DNA of 64,000 nt. Origin: Roseiarcus sp963742305. GTDB lineage: Bacteria; Pseudomonadota; Alphaproteobacteria; Rhizobiales; Beijerinckiaceae. Numbering within the stretch: position 1 is the first letter of the stretch; each line of letters opens with the position of its first letter. This document shows positions 19,603 through 29,905 of this stretch, in pieces. Made by a program: the position numbers and the translations under genes. The stretch covers positions 62,001 to 126,000 of the forward strand of contig CAVULN010000047.1 in NCBI GenBank assembly GCA_963742305.1. Direction: 5' to 3'. The notes under the pieces are model-generated. The model was not told the origin of the DNA, did no database searches, and worked only from the letters and a program-made list of their open reading frames with translations.

Positions 19603-21759
19603 TCAGGCCGGCGCGCGCTGGCTGTAACCAAGCCGTTCGTTCAGCCGCGCGATCAGATCTTGCGCCGCCTCGGCGACGATTGTGCCAGGCGGAAAGATCG
19701 CGTCCGCGCCCGCTTCGCGAAGCGCTGCGAAGTCCTGGGGCGGAATGACGCCGCCGACGACGAGCATCGTTTCATCAAGACCGAGCTTGCCGAGCGCTCT
19801 CTTCAAGGCCGGCACAAGCGCGAGATGACCGGCGGCGAGGGATGAAACCCCGACGATATGGGCCCGCCCTTTGGCGGCCAGCGCCGCCACTTCTTCCGGC
19901 GTTGCAAACAGAGGTCCGATCTCGACATCGAATCCAAGATCGGCGAACGCCGAGGCAATGATCTTCTGCCCGCGATCATGGCCATCCTGCCCCATCTTGG
20001 CGACCAGAATTTTCGGCGCGCGACCCTCGTTCTCGGAGAAGGCGCGGGTCATCGCGATGACCCGCTCGTTGACCCCCGCATCGCGTCCGGCTTCCGCCAG
20101 ATAGACGCCGGAAATGGCGCGCGCTTCCGCAACGTGACGGCCGAACGCCTTCTCGAGCGCGAGCGAGATTTCGCCCACCGTCGCCTTTGCCCGCGCGGCT
20201 TCGACGGACAGCTGCAAAAGGTTGGCTTTTCCCCGCGCGCCTTCAGTGAGCGCAGCTAATGCAGCCTGTGTCGCCCTCTCGTCCCGCTCGGCGCGGAGCC
20301 GTTTCAATTTCTCGATCTGCTGGGCGCGCACCGCCGCGGCGTCGACTTTCAGGACGCTCAGGTCACGCTCGATGGTCGGCGCATGAATGTTGACGCCGAT
20401 CACCGACTGGCGGCCCGAATCGATGCGCGCCTGAGTCCTCGCCGCCGCTTCTTCTATGCGGCGCTTGGGCAGCCCGCTGCCGATCGCCTTCGCCATCCCG
20501 CCGAGACGCTCAACTTCCTCGATGTGCGCTTGCGCCCGCGCGGCCAGTTCCGCCGTGAGACGCTCGACATAGTAGGAGCCGCCCCAGAGGTCGACGACCC
20601 GCGTCGTCCCAGTCTCTTCGATCAGGAAAAGCTGGGTATTGCGAGCGATGCGAGCCGAGAAAGGGGTCGGCAGGGCCAGCGCCTCATCGAGCGCATTGGT
20701 GTGCAGCGACTGCGTATGCCCTTGTGTCGCCGCCATCGCCTCGATCTGAGTGCGCGCGATGTTGTTGAGAGGATCCTGCGCGGTCAAAGACCAGCCGGAT
20801 GTTTGGCAATGGGCGCGCAAAGCAAGCGATTTGTCCGATTTCGGGCCGAAGCCCTTGACGATACCCGCCCACAGCTTGCGCGCGGCGCGGAGCTTCGCGA
20901 CCTCCATGAAAAAATTCATCCCCACCGCCCAGAAGAACGAGAGCCGTGGGGCGAACGTATCGATGCTCATTCCGGCGGCGAGCCCGGCGCGCACGTATTC
21001 GAGACCGTCGGCAAGGGTGTAGGCGAGCTCGAGATCCTGCGTCGCGCCCGCCTCCTGCATGTGATAGCCGGAGATGGAGATCGAATTGAACTTCGGCATG
21101 TTCGCCGCGGTGAAGGCGAAAATGTCGGCTACGATCCGCATCGAGGCGGCGGGCGGATAAATGTAGGTGTTGCGGACCATGAACTCCTTGAGAATGTCGT
21201 TCTGAATGGTCCCAGACAGCGCCGCCATCGGCACGCCCTGCTCCTCGGCGGCGACAATGAACAGCGCCATCACCGGCAGCACGGCGCCATTCATGGTCAT
21301 CGACACGCTCATCGAATCGAGCGGGATGCCGGAGAACAGGGTGCGCATGTCGTAAATGGAATCGATCGCGACGCCCGCCATGCCGACGTCGCCCGCGACG
21401 CGTGGATGGTCCGAGTCGTAGCCGCGATGCGTGGCGAGGTCGAAGGCGACCGAAAGGCCTTTCTGGCCCCCGGCGAGATTGGCGCGATAGAAGGCGTTCG
21501 ACTCCTCCGCGGTCGAGAAGCCGGCATATTGCCTCACCGTCCACGGCTGGGTGAGGTACATGGTGGGATAGGGCCCGCGCAAAAATGGCGGGAGCCCGGG
21601 CCAGTCGTGGACAAGATCGAGTCCGGCGCGATCGGCAGGCCCGTACAGCGACTTGACGTCAATACCCTCGGGCGTCGTCCAGATTTGGCCGGCGCCGGCG
21701 CCGATCGGGCAGCGGGGGGCCGCAAAAGGCACGTTCGAGAAGTCGGGGATTGGACTCAT
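19603..21759 (-). CDS. mutB: Methylmalonyl-CoA mutase large (catalytic) subunit
   Basis: This adenosylcobalamin enzyme interconverts (R)-methylmalonyl-CoA and succinyl-CoA. The 718-residue chain contains the substrate barrel (GPYPTMYLTQPWTVRQYAGF, MTMNGAVLPVMA, CQTSGWSLTAQDPLNNI) and a C-terminal cobalamin-binding domain with DGHDRG (His near residue 593) and VVGGVIPPQD. Length and motifs match the alpha subunit of the heterodimer. The gene overlaps the small-subunit stop by four bases. No epimerase, meaB or cobalamin riboswitch was recognised nearby. Confidence 0.97.
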   Translation of the reverse strand: MSPIPDFSNVPFAAPRCPIGAGAGQIWTTPEGIDVKSLYGPADRAGLDLVHDWPGLPPFLRGPYPTMYLTQPWTVRQYAGFSTAEESNAFYRANLAGGQKGLSVAFDLATHRGYDSDHPRVAGDVGMAGVAIDSIYDMRTLFSGIPLDSMSVSMTMNGAVLPVMALFIVAAEEQGVPMAALSGTIQNDILKEFMVRNTYIYPPAASMRIVADIFAFTAANMPKFNSISISGYHMQEAGATQDLELAYTLADGLEYVRAGLAAGMSIDTFAPRLSFFWAVGMNFFMEVAKLRAARKLWAGIVKGFGPKSDKSLALRAHCQTSGWSLTAQDPLNNIARTQIEAMAATQGHTQSLHTNALDEALALPTPFSARIARNTQLFLIEETGTTRVVDLWGGSYYVERLTAELAARAQAHIEEVERLGGMAKAIGSGLPKRRIEEAAARTQARIDSGRQSVIGVNIHAPTIERDLSVLKVDAAAVRAQQIEKLKRLRAERDERATQAALAALTEGARGKANLLQLSVEAARAKATVGEISLALEKAFGRHVAEARAISGVYLAEAGRDAGVNERVIAMTRAFSENEGRAPKILVAKMGQDGHDRGQKIIASAFADLGFDVEIGPLFATPEEVAALAAKGRAHIVGVSSLAAGHLALVPALKRALGKLGLDETMLVVGGVIPPQDFAALREAGADAIFPPGTIVAEAAQDLIARLNERLGYSQRAPA

Positions 21760-23612
21760 GACGTCGCCGCCTGGGCCTTCGCTTCTATCCCGATATGGCG
21801 ATAGAGCGCGTCGAGCGCAGCGACCGCGTCCGCGCCGGCGAAAATAAATTCGTCAACGCCCGCAGCGCGCCAGGCTCGCTCGAATTCTCCAGCTCGGCCG
21901 GCAAGCGCGACGCCTCTTGCGCCCGCGGCCTTGAGCGTTGTCGCGAAGGCTCCCGCCTGTCCTGCATAGATCTCGTCGGTCCCGCACAGGCAGACGAGCG
22001 GCGCGCCGCTCGCCCGCAGGCGTTCGGCGGCCTCTTCCGCCGTCGCGCTCTCGCCGTCGTAGACGGCTTCGAGACCGCCGGCCTCCAGCCATTCACGCAC
22101 GAACGCCACGCGGCGTCGATGCCCGGGTTCCGGCCCCAACGCGCGAGATAAACCTTCGGCCGCCCGCCGGTCCGCCGAAGAAAGGCGTCGGAAAGATCAC
22201 GCAACCGCTCGAACGGCTCGGCAAGCCGGATTGGCTTGAGCGCGCCTTCGTCCGCCGGGGACGGTTCCCGCTCCGGCGCGCCCGCGGCCATTTCGACCGG
22301 CGGCTCGGCGAGATGGGCGTGCGCGCTGACTCCGGTGATCGGCGATTTCAGCCGGGCGACATTTCGGGCGAGCGCCGCAGCCTGGGCGGCGACCTGTCGC
22401 TGGAACGCGCCATTCGCGAGCGCCGCCGGCAGGCCGCCCTGCCGTTCGATCTCCTGAAGGACCCCCCAGGCCTTGTCGCAGAGCGCTCGGGTCAGCGCCT
22501 CGAACGCGCCGGCGCCGGCGGCGGGGTCGGCGACAAATCCGAGGTTGGATTCGCGCAAGAGGATGAGCTGGGCGTTGCGCGCGAGGCGTCGCGCGAGACC
22601 GTCAGGAAGGCCGGCGGCGAGCGTATGCGGCAGGACGCTCACGCTGTCAGCGCCGCCGAGGCCGGCCGCGAACGCAGCCGCCGCCCCGCGCATGACGTTC
22701 ACATATGGATCGCGGGCCGTCATCGTGCGCCAGGCGCTCTCCGCCTGCACATGCACCGCGCGAGGCTCGAGGCCGCAAGCCTCCTCGACGCGCGACCACG
22801 CGATACGCAGCGCGCGGAATTTCGACAATGTCGCCAATTCATCCGCGTCCGCCGCCAGCCGGAACGCGATCAGCCTGCGCGCTTCGTCAAGCGTCAGGCC
22901 CGCCCCTTCAAGCAGCCGCAACAAGCGGACTGCGGCGGCAAGCGCAAAGCCAAGCTCCTGCGCCGGACTCCCGCCGGCCGCATGGACCGCGCGGGCGTCG
23001 GCGACCAGGAACGGCCCGCGGAAGCCCTTCCTCCGCAGGTCAAGCGCCGCCTCGAGGCAAGGCGCCGCTTGAGCGCGCCAATCGGCCGGAAATGGCCCAC
23101 GGGCCGCACCGGCGAAAGGATCGAGCCCGAACGCGACCGCGCAGTCTTCAGGTTTCGCGCCCGAGCGTTCGATCAGGGCGCCAAAGCGGAGCGCCTGGCC
23201 GGGGCCGTCGGGCCCAAGATCGAGCTCGAAATGCGCGCCCGCGTCGAAGCTGCACGCCGTCAAAGGCTTTGTGAAGCGAGGCGGAATCGAATCGCCTGAG
23301 GCCAAAACCGTAGGCGCCGACCGCGCCTCCAAACACGACCTGCAAACCGTCCGCGCCGCTGGCGAGGTCGTCGAGCGCCTGGGCGTTGGCCTCGCCGGCG
23401 TCGGGGTGATCGAGCCGCGCCATGACCCGCCAGGGGCCGCCGGATCGAACGGCTCTCGGGCCTTCCGCCGCGCGATACAGAGGTTCGATCCGGACGCCGT
23501 CCGCGGTCTCCGACATGAGCGTTTCGAAGCTCGCGCCCTTGAGCGCGGCTTCAGCGGCTTTGCGCCAGTCGGCTTCGGTATAGGCGGGAAAAAGGCTTGT
23601 GGCCTCGCCCAT
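21756..23612 (-). CDS. mutA: Methylmalonyl-CoA mutase small subunit, two frameshifts
   Basis: This is the non-catalytic partner of the mutase. It begins MGEATSLFPAYTEADWRKA. An extra base near 23255 moves the frame within DGVRFDAGAHFELDLG. A second shift near 22125, here best read as one missing base, leads into RRVAFVREWLEAGGLEAVYD. The C-terminal domain is cobalamin-domain-like but lacks the DxHxxG motif, as is normal for this subunit. Corrected length is about 618 residues. Upstream, only 11 bases away, lies the DUF2267-like gene, probably the first gene of the same transcript. Confidence 0.9.
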
Positions 23613-23623
23613 CGCCAGCCCCG

Positions 23624-24032
23624 CTAGATGAACTGAGAAAGCCCGGGAATCGCGGCGGAGATCTCGCCCACCACCTCATCGCCCGCGACTTCGCGCGCAT
23701 AGGCGAAAACTTCCTTTCCGATCGTCTGGATCTGCTCCATGTCGAGCCCCAGGCCCAACAATTCCGAGCCGAGCGCCATGAGTTCCACCCCCGCCCATCG
23801 ACCCGGCGGCGACGCCCATCAGGCCTTTCAGGCCCGAGCCCATGCCCTCGCCTCCGGCCTTCGCGCTCGAAGCGATAATCGCCGGAAAGGCCGGCGCCTT
23901 GTCAAACAACTCCTTGACGACGCTTTCAGGCGCGTCGCGCTGAAGGAAATCGCCGATCAGGGCGACCGCCTTGCGGGCGACGTCCGGGTTGATGTTCGCG
24001 GCGGTCGCGACGCGGGCAATCAGGTTCTCCAT
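23624..24032 (-). CDS. DUF2267-like small protein, one frameshift
   Basis: The start MENLIARVATAANINPDVAR, the following AVALIGDFLQRDAPESVV and the glycine-rich middle resemble DUF2267/DUF2780-type proteins of unknown role. One extra base near 23795 shifts the frame; the restored C-terminus reads LLGLGLDMEQIQTIGKEVFA and ends in PGLSQFI at TAG 23624-23626, giving about 136 residues. It stands directly before the mutase genes on the same strand, so it may be co-transcribed, but no functional link is known to me. Confidence 0.6.
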
Positions 24033-24421
24033 TTCACGCTCCTGGGTGGCGCGGAAAGAGCCCGCGACATGAAAAGTGTCTCGCTTCTCGCGTTGCCGAA
24101 ATCAAGCGCGCTGCGGGCTGTTCTTCGGCGGGCCGCCGAGCCGACGCTCTCTACGGCGCAGCATCATAGCGAGCCATGATGTTCTCACATATATAAATCA
24201 AACGTAACAATTATTTCCCGCTCTGGATCGCCAGTATTTTTCTGACATATCTCATCACAAAGCGGACAAATGCCGTAAATCCTGATTAACAAAATACAAA
24301 ATAGAGACAAGCGATGCCTAAATTGCATGACTGAGGCGCGATGTCGCTTCTACCACCGCTTGCTGGGCGACATTATGTTGCAGTGCGGTAGGCGTAAGGC
24401 CTGCCGGAAAAGGAGCATACA
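24033..24421. promoter_or_regulatory. AT-rich divergent intergenic region
   Basis: This gap separates the DUF2267-mutase transcript (leftward) from the DUF1127 gene (rightward). From about 24180 to 24320 it is strikingly AT-rich compared with the rest of the window (for example ATATATAAATCAAACGTAAC). No gene or clear promoter hexamers can be assigned. It very probably carries promoters for both directions. The ribosome binding site AAAGGAG precedes the start at 24422. Confidence 0.5.
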
Positions 24422-24592
24422 ATGACCCCCATCAAGACGATTTCGGAGAGGCTGACCGCTTGGCGCCGATATCGCGAGGCGGTGCGTGAATTGTCCCAGC
24501 TCTCCGACCGTGAGCTGGACGATATCGGCATTCGTCGCGGCGACATCGAATATGTCGTGCGCCATTCCGTCGCGAGCAAGGCTTCGGCCTGA
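24422..24592 (+). CDS. DUF1127 (YjiS-like) small protein
   Basis: The 56-residue product reads MTPIKTISERLTAWRRYREA, then VRELSQLSDRELDDIGIRRG and DIEYVVRHSV. The LSDRELDDIGIxRxDI motif defines the DUF1127 family of short arginine-rich proteins, abundant in alphaproteobacteria. Some members affect small-RNA turnover or phosphate and carbon metabolism. A strong ribosome binding site (AAAGGAG) precedes the ATG, and a hairpin follows the stop. Confidence 0.9.
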   Translation: MTPIKTISERLTAWRRYREAVRELSQLSDRELDDIGIRRGDIEYVVRHSVASKASA

Positions 24593-24615
24593 TCGCATAG
24601 TCCTGACAAAGCCGA

Positions 24616-24642
24616 GACGCGCCGCTTAAAGAGCGGCGCGTC
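24616..24642 (+). terminator. Perfect hairpin after the DUF1127 gene
   Basis: GACGCGCCGCT and AGCGGCGCGTC form an 11-base-pair perfect stem with a five-base loop, 23 bases after the stop codon. There is no long T-run after it, so it may act as a weak terminator or an mRNA-stabilising 3' structure. Confidence 0.65.
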
Positions 24643-24736
24643 GGCCCAAGGGCGAGGCTCAAGGGCGGCGATCCTTCCCTGATGACGCCTTAAGACAGAT
24701 TGACGCCGGCGCGAGGCTTTGTGACAAGCCCAGTCG

Positions 24737-26153
24737 ATGCGCCCGATCCACATCATCGGCGGCGGACTGGCCGGCTCGGAGGCCGCGTGGCAGGCGGCGA
24801 ATTTCGGAGTCCCGGCGGTCATCCATGAAATGCGGCCGCACCGCACGACAGCCGCCCACCGCACCCCCCATCTGGCCGAGCTCGTCTGCTCGAATTCGTT
24901 CCGCTCCGACGATTCCTCGACCAACGCGGTCGGGGTCCTGCATCGCGAGATGCGCACGCTCGGTTCGATCGTGCTCAAAAGCGCCGATGGCCACCAGGTG
25001 CCGGCTGGAGGAGCGCTCGCGGTCGATCGCGACGGCTTCTCGCAGGCCGTCGAAGCGGCGGTTCTCGGCCACCCGCTCATCACCCTCGACCGCGGCGAAA
25101 TCGCCGGCCTGCCGCCGGCCGACTGGGACAACGTGATCATCGCGACCGGGCCGCTCACCTCCCCGGCGCTGGCCGAGGCGATCGGCGCCTTGAACGGCGA
25201 GGGCGCGCTCGCCTTCTTCGACGCCATCGCGCCGATCGTGCACCGTCATTCGATCGACATGGACGTGGCGTGGATGCAGTCGCGCTACGACAAGGAGGGA
25301 CCCGGCGGGGCGGGCGGGGCTTATGTCAATTGCCCAATGACCCGCGACCAGTACGGCGCTTTCGTCGACGCGCTGCTTGAGGCGGAAAAGACCGAGTTTC
25401 GCGAATTCGAGGGCACGCCCTATTTCGACGGCTGCCTGCCGATCGAAGTGATGGCCGAGCGCGGGACGCGAGACCCTGCGCCATGGGCCGATGAAGCCGT
25501 TCGGGCTCACCAACGCGCACAATCCCAGGGTCAAGCCCTACGCGGTCGTGCAGCTCAGGCAGGACAACGCGCTCGGCACGCTGTTCAACATCGTCGGCTT
25601 CCAGACCAAGCTCAAATACGGCGAGCAGGGGCGCATTTTCCGCATGATTCCGGGCCTCGAAAACGCGGAGTTCGCCCGGCTCGGCGGCATCCACCGCAAC
25701 ACCTATCTCAACTCGCCCCGCCTGCTCGATGCGCGTCTTCGCCTGAAGCGCTCGCCTCGCCTCAGATTCGCCGGACAGATCACCGGCTGCGAGGGCTATG
25801 TCGAGAGCGCCGCGATCGGCCTGATCGCCGGGCGCCTCGCCGCGGCCGAGCGGCTCGGACAGGAGCTCGAGGCGCCGCCGCCTCCGACGACCGCGATCGG
25901 GGCGCTCCTGGGTCATATCACCGGCGGCCATATCGAGAGCATCGACGCCGGCCCGCGCTCGTTCCAGCCGATGAACGTCAATTTCGGCCTCTTTCCGCCG
26001 ATCGCCGAGCCGCGCTTCGATGAGGCGGGAAAACGCCTCGCCGGCCCCGAGCGCGGGCTCGCCCGCAAGCGGGCGCTCTCGGCCCGCGCCGAGCGCGATC
26101 TTGCGGCCTGGATGGACAGGGCTCGCGAGCGCGCGCCGTTCGTCGAGGCTTGA
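24737..26153 (+). CDS. trmFO: Methylenetetrahydrofolate-tRNA-(uracil-5-)-methyltransferase, one frameshift
   Basis: TrmFO makes 5-methyluridine at position 54 of tRNAs using methylene-THF and FAD. The FAD-binding N-terminus reads MRPIHIIGGGLAGSEAAWQA, followed by ELVCSNSFRSDDSSTNAVG, the family hallmark with the catalytic cysteine. One extra A near 25466 shifts the frame in ERG-RETLRHGPMKP; the second part continues with GLTNAHNPRVKPYAVVQLRQ and ends PMNVNFGLFPPI and a basic tail. Corrected length is about 471 residues, normal for the family. The otherwise perfect sequence argues for an assembly error. Confidence 0.93.
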
Positions 26154-26208
26154 GGGCGGCCGAATTCCGCGCGTCGACCCGGTGCGCGGTTCTGGCGCCG
26201 GCTCAATC

Positions 26209-26224
26209 GTTTCAGCGGCTTAGG
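26209..26224 (+). repeat. Intergenic motif also found at 6868 (copy 2)
   Basis: GTTTCAGCGGCTTAGG repeats the motif at 6868-6884 with one difference and again sits shortly after the end of a gene (trmFO). A T-rich stretch and an AT-rich inverted repeat follow. Function unknown. Confidence 0.4.
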
Positions 26225-26261
26225 CGCCTTTTTCTGTCACTCGAAACGTCCGCTGAAGGCC

Positions 26262-26289
26262 ATATATACATTGTGTAATTTGTATATAT
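26262..26289. repeat. AT-rich perfect inverted repeat, possible operator
   Basis: Arms ATATATACA and TGTATATAT (nine bases each) surround a ten-base spacer. The site lies about 100 bases before the cyclase start, a plausible place for a dimeric regulator. It contrasts sharply with the GC-rich surroundings. Confidence 0.45.
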
Positions 26290-26389
26290 ACCCGAGCCCG
26301 GCCCAGCCGCTGCTTCTTCCCCTGTCGCGCCGTGGACAGCCTGCCCGACCTGACCGATAATCGCCGTCACGCGGGCGGGAAACGCGATC

Positions 26390-29300
26390 ATGGACCTCGG
26401 CGAATGGCTGCGCGGTCTGGGGCTTGGCCAATATGAATCTGCGTTCCACGAGAACGGGGTTGACGATCAGGTCCTGCCTGACCTGACGGAGGCCGATCTC
26501 GAAAAGCTCGGCGTCCTTTTGGGGCATCGCAAGCGGCTGCTGAAAGCGATCGCCAGACTGACAAGCGGCGGCGACGAACCGGCTCCCCCAGTTGCAAGGA
26601 CCGATCCGAAGCCGCGCGACGCCGCCGAGCGCCGCCAGCTGACCGTCGTGTTCTGCGATCTCGTCGGCTCGACGGCGCTCGCCGCCGGGCTCGATCCGGA
26701 GGACATGCGCGAGATCATCGCCGCCTATCACCAATGCTGCGCGAGTCTGATCGAGCGCAACGGCGGCTTCGTCGCCAAATACATGGGCGACGGCGTGCTC
26801 GCGTATTTCGGCTATCCGCTGGCGCACGAGCACGACGCCGAGCGCGCGGTCCGGGCCGGACTTTCGATCGTCGACGCCGCCCCGAAGCTCAAGACAGCCG
26901 CGGACGCGCCCCTGCATGTTCGGGTGGGCATCGCGACCGGAGTGGCGGTCGTCGGGGATCTTCTCGGCTCGGGGGAATCGCAGGAGCGCGGCATTGTCGG
27001 CGACACGCCGAACCTCGCCGCCCGGCTGCAGGGGATCGCCGCGCCCGACAGCGTCGTCATCGCCGAAGGCACGCGAAGACTGCTGGGCGACCTGTTCGAG
27101 CTTGCCGATCTCGGCCCCCGCGCCCTCAAGGGCGTCGCTGCGCCGGCGCGCGCCTATGCGGCGCTGAGAGAGAGTGTGCAGGAGAGCCGGTTCGAGGCGC
27201 TGCACGCGGGCGGTCTCACCGCGCTCGTCGGCCGCGAGGAAGAAAGCGAACTCCTGCTTCGTCGCTGGGCCAGGGCGAAGGCGGGCGAGGGCCAGGTCGT
27301 GCTGCTCTCCGGCGAGGCGGGCATCGGCAAGTCGAGGCTGACAGCGGCGTTCCTTGAGCGGCTCGCGGGCGAGCCGCATGTACGCATGCGCTATTTCTGC
27401 TCCCCGCAGCATACCGACAGCGCGCTCTTTCCAATCATCGGCCACATGGCGCGGGCTGCCGGGCTCGCGCGTGACGACGAACCAAAGGCGAAGCTCGACA
27501 AACTCGACGCGCTGCTTGCACGGTCCGCGACCCCACGCGAGGACGCCGCGCTGATCGCGGAGATGCTGTCTCTGCCGAACGACGCACGTTATCCCGCGCT
27601 GGAATTCTCTCCGCAGCAGCGCAGGCAGAAGACGATGGAGGCGCTGATCGGGCAGATCGAGGCGATCGCGCGCGAAACTCCGGTCCTGATGATCTTCGAG
27701 GACGCGCACTGGGCCGATCCTTCGAGCCTGGAAGTGTTCGGACGGCTGGTGGACCGGATCGACGCGTTAAGGGCTCTGCTGTTCGTGACCTTCCGGCCGG
27801 AATTCGCCGCGCCGTGGGTCGGTCGTCCGCATGTCGACGACGCTGACGATCAATCGGCTGACGCCGCGTGAGGCGATGGCGCTGATCGATCGGGTCGCCG
27901 GCAACAGGCGACTGCCTGAGAACATCGGCAGGACATTGTCGAGCGCGACCGACGGCGTCCCGTTGTTCGTCGAGGAAATGACCAAGGCGGTGCTGGAGGC
28001 CGAGGGAGAGGACGCGGCGGCGAAGGCGACGGCGGCGGTTCCTTCGCCTGCGCTCGCCGTGCCAGCCAGCCTGCACGCTTCGTTGATGGCGCGGCTCGAC
28101 CGATTGGGCGCCGCCAAAGCGGTGGCGCAGATCGGCGCGGCGATCGGGCGGGAGTTTTCGCATGCGCTCTTGGCCCTCGTCGCGGAGCTGCCCGAGCAGG
28201 AGCTAAATTCGGCGCTCGACCGTCTTCTTCAGTCGGGACTGCTGTCGCGCCAGGGCGCGCCGCCGGACGCGACCTATCTCTTCAAGCACGCCCTGGTGCA
28301 GGACGCTGCCTACGGCACGCTGCTGCGCGAGCCTCGCCGCGCGCTGCACGCGCGAATCGCGGAAGCGCTTGAAGGCCAGTTCGCCGAGATCGCCGAGAAC
28401 CAGCCGGAGCTGCTGGCGCGTCACTGCTCGGAGGCCGGTCTGATCGAGAAGGCCGCGCTCCTTTGGGGCAAGGCGGGACAGCGGTCGCTGGCGCGCTCGG
28501 CGCTCGTGGAGGCCGCGGAGCAGCTCACGCGCGCGCTCGCCCAGATCGCGGCCTTGCCAGCCACGCCTGCGTTGCGGCGCGAGCAAATCAAGCTACAGGT
28601 GGCGCTTGTAAACGCGACAATGCAGACCAAAGGATATGCGCGCGCCGGAAACCAAAGCATCCGTGGAGCGGGCGCGCCTGCTTATCGAACACACCGAAGC
28701 ATTCGGGGAGCCTCTCGAAGACCCGCTTGCTGCTGTTTTCCGTTCTCTACGGCTTCTGGGTCGCGAACTTTGTCGCGTTCAACGGTGATGTGACGCGCGA
28801 GCTGGCGGCACAGTTCCTGGCGCTCGCGCAGAAGCAAGGCGCGACCGTCCCGCTCATGATCGGGCATCGTCTCTTGGGCGTCTCTCTGCTGTGTCGTGGG
28901 CGACATCGCGGAAGGACGCGATCGCATCTCGATCGCGCGATCGCCCTTTACGAGCCGGCCGAGCATCGTCCGTTGGCGACGCGATTTGGCCAAGACGTCC
29001 GGGTGACAGTGTTGTACTTATCGGTCGTTGGCTCTGTGGGTGCTCGGCTATCCCGAGGCCGCGCACGCGGACGTCGAGCATGCACTCGCGGATGCGCGCG
29101 AGATCGGCCACGCCGCCACGTTGATGTATGCGCTGATCTTCACGCAGGTGATCCGTATTCCACTGGGGAAATACGATGGCAGCAAAAGCGCAAGGCGACG
29201 AAGCTCGTCGCATTGGCAGACGAAAAAGGCGCCTTGTTCTGGAAGACGCTCGGACGCTAATGTTCAAGGTTGCGTGCTTTCGCCCTGACCGGCGAGACCT

Positions 29301-29777
29301 GCGAATGCGGTTCACGTGATTATCTCCGGAATCACAGCCTTCCGGTCAACAGGCGCAACAATCTGTGGACGCCGTCATGTTTTGTCGTATTTGGCGAGAG
29401 CCTACGCCGAACTTGGGCCAATTCGACGACGCATGGCGTTGCATCGACGAAGCAATGAAGGCGGTGGAAACAACCGAGGAAAGGTGGTGCGAGGCGGAGG
29501 TCCATCGCACGGCCGGCGAAATCGCGCTGCATGTCGCCGGACGCCGGACACGGCGAAGGCGCAAGCCCATTTCGAGCGCGCGCTCGAGATTGCGCGCGCG
29601 CAGCAGGCGCAGTCCTGGGAACTGCGCGCGGCGATGAGCCTGGCGCGGCTGTGGCGCGATCAGGGCAAGCGCACGCAAGCCCATGACCTTCTCGCGCCGG
29701 TCTACGGCTGGTTCACCGAGGGCTTCGACACGCTCGACCTGAAGGAGGCAAAGGCGCTGCTTGATGAACTGGCGTAG
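26390..29777 (+). CDS. Adenylate/guanylate cyclase with SAM, AAA ATPase and TPR-like regions; frameshifted
   Basis: The start MDLGEWLRGLGLGQYESAF opens a SAM domain (residues about 1-60). A class III cyclase domain follows, with metal-binding aspartates in VVFCDLVGSTALA (about 86) and YMGDGVLAYF (about 132) and the dimer motif NLAARLQ. Next is an AAA-type ATPase with Walker A GEAGIGKSRL (about 307) and Walker B LMIFEDAHW, then a long helical repeat tail. The first frame ends at 27871; one extra base near 27835 restores it. Between about 28640 and 29530 at least four more shifts occur before the intact tail with DTAKAQAHFERALEIARAQQ. Corrected length is about 1,125 residues. This could be a sequencing artefact, but the density in the tail leaves real decay possible. 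Confidence 0.75.
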
Positions 29778-29905
29778 GAGCCGAGAAATCCGCTTGCATC
29801 GGGAGGGCGAACGCGGCAGCGTTGCGCCTGGGCGGGTCACCGACGCCGAGACTGAAGGCCTTAAGGCCCCGGTCGAGGCCGACCACAAAGCACAGGGAGG
29901 ATAAA

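Noticed and set aside
20383..21804. Long plus-strand frames opposite the methylmalonyl-CoA mutase
   Set aside because: They mirror the GC-rich codon structure of the real gene and have no motifs; the same holds for most long antisense frames here.
21760..24421. Cobalamin riboswitch near the mutase genes
   Set aside because: No B12-box-like conserved segment could be seen in the upstream region.
24737..26023. A trmFO-like protein ending in an arginine-rich tail at 26023
   Set aside because: The tail is out-of-frame trmFO sequence after an extra base; the true end is at 26153.
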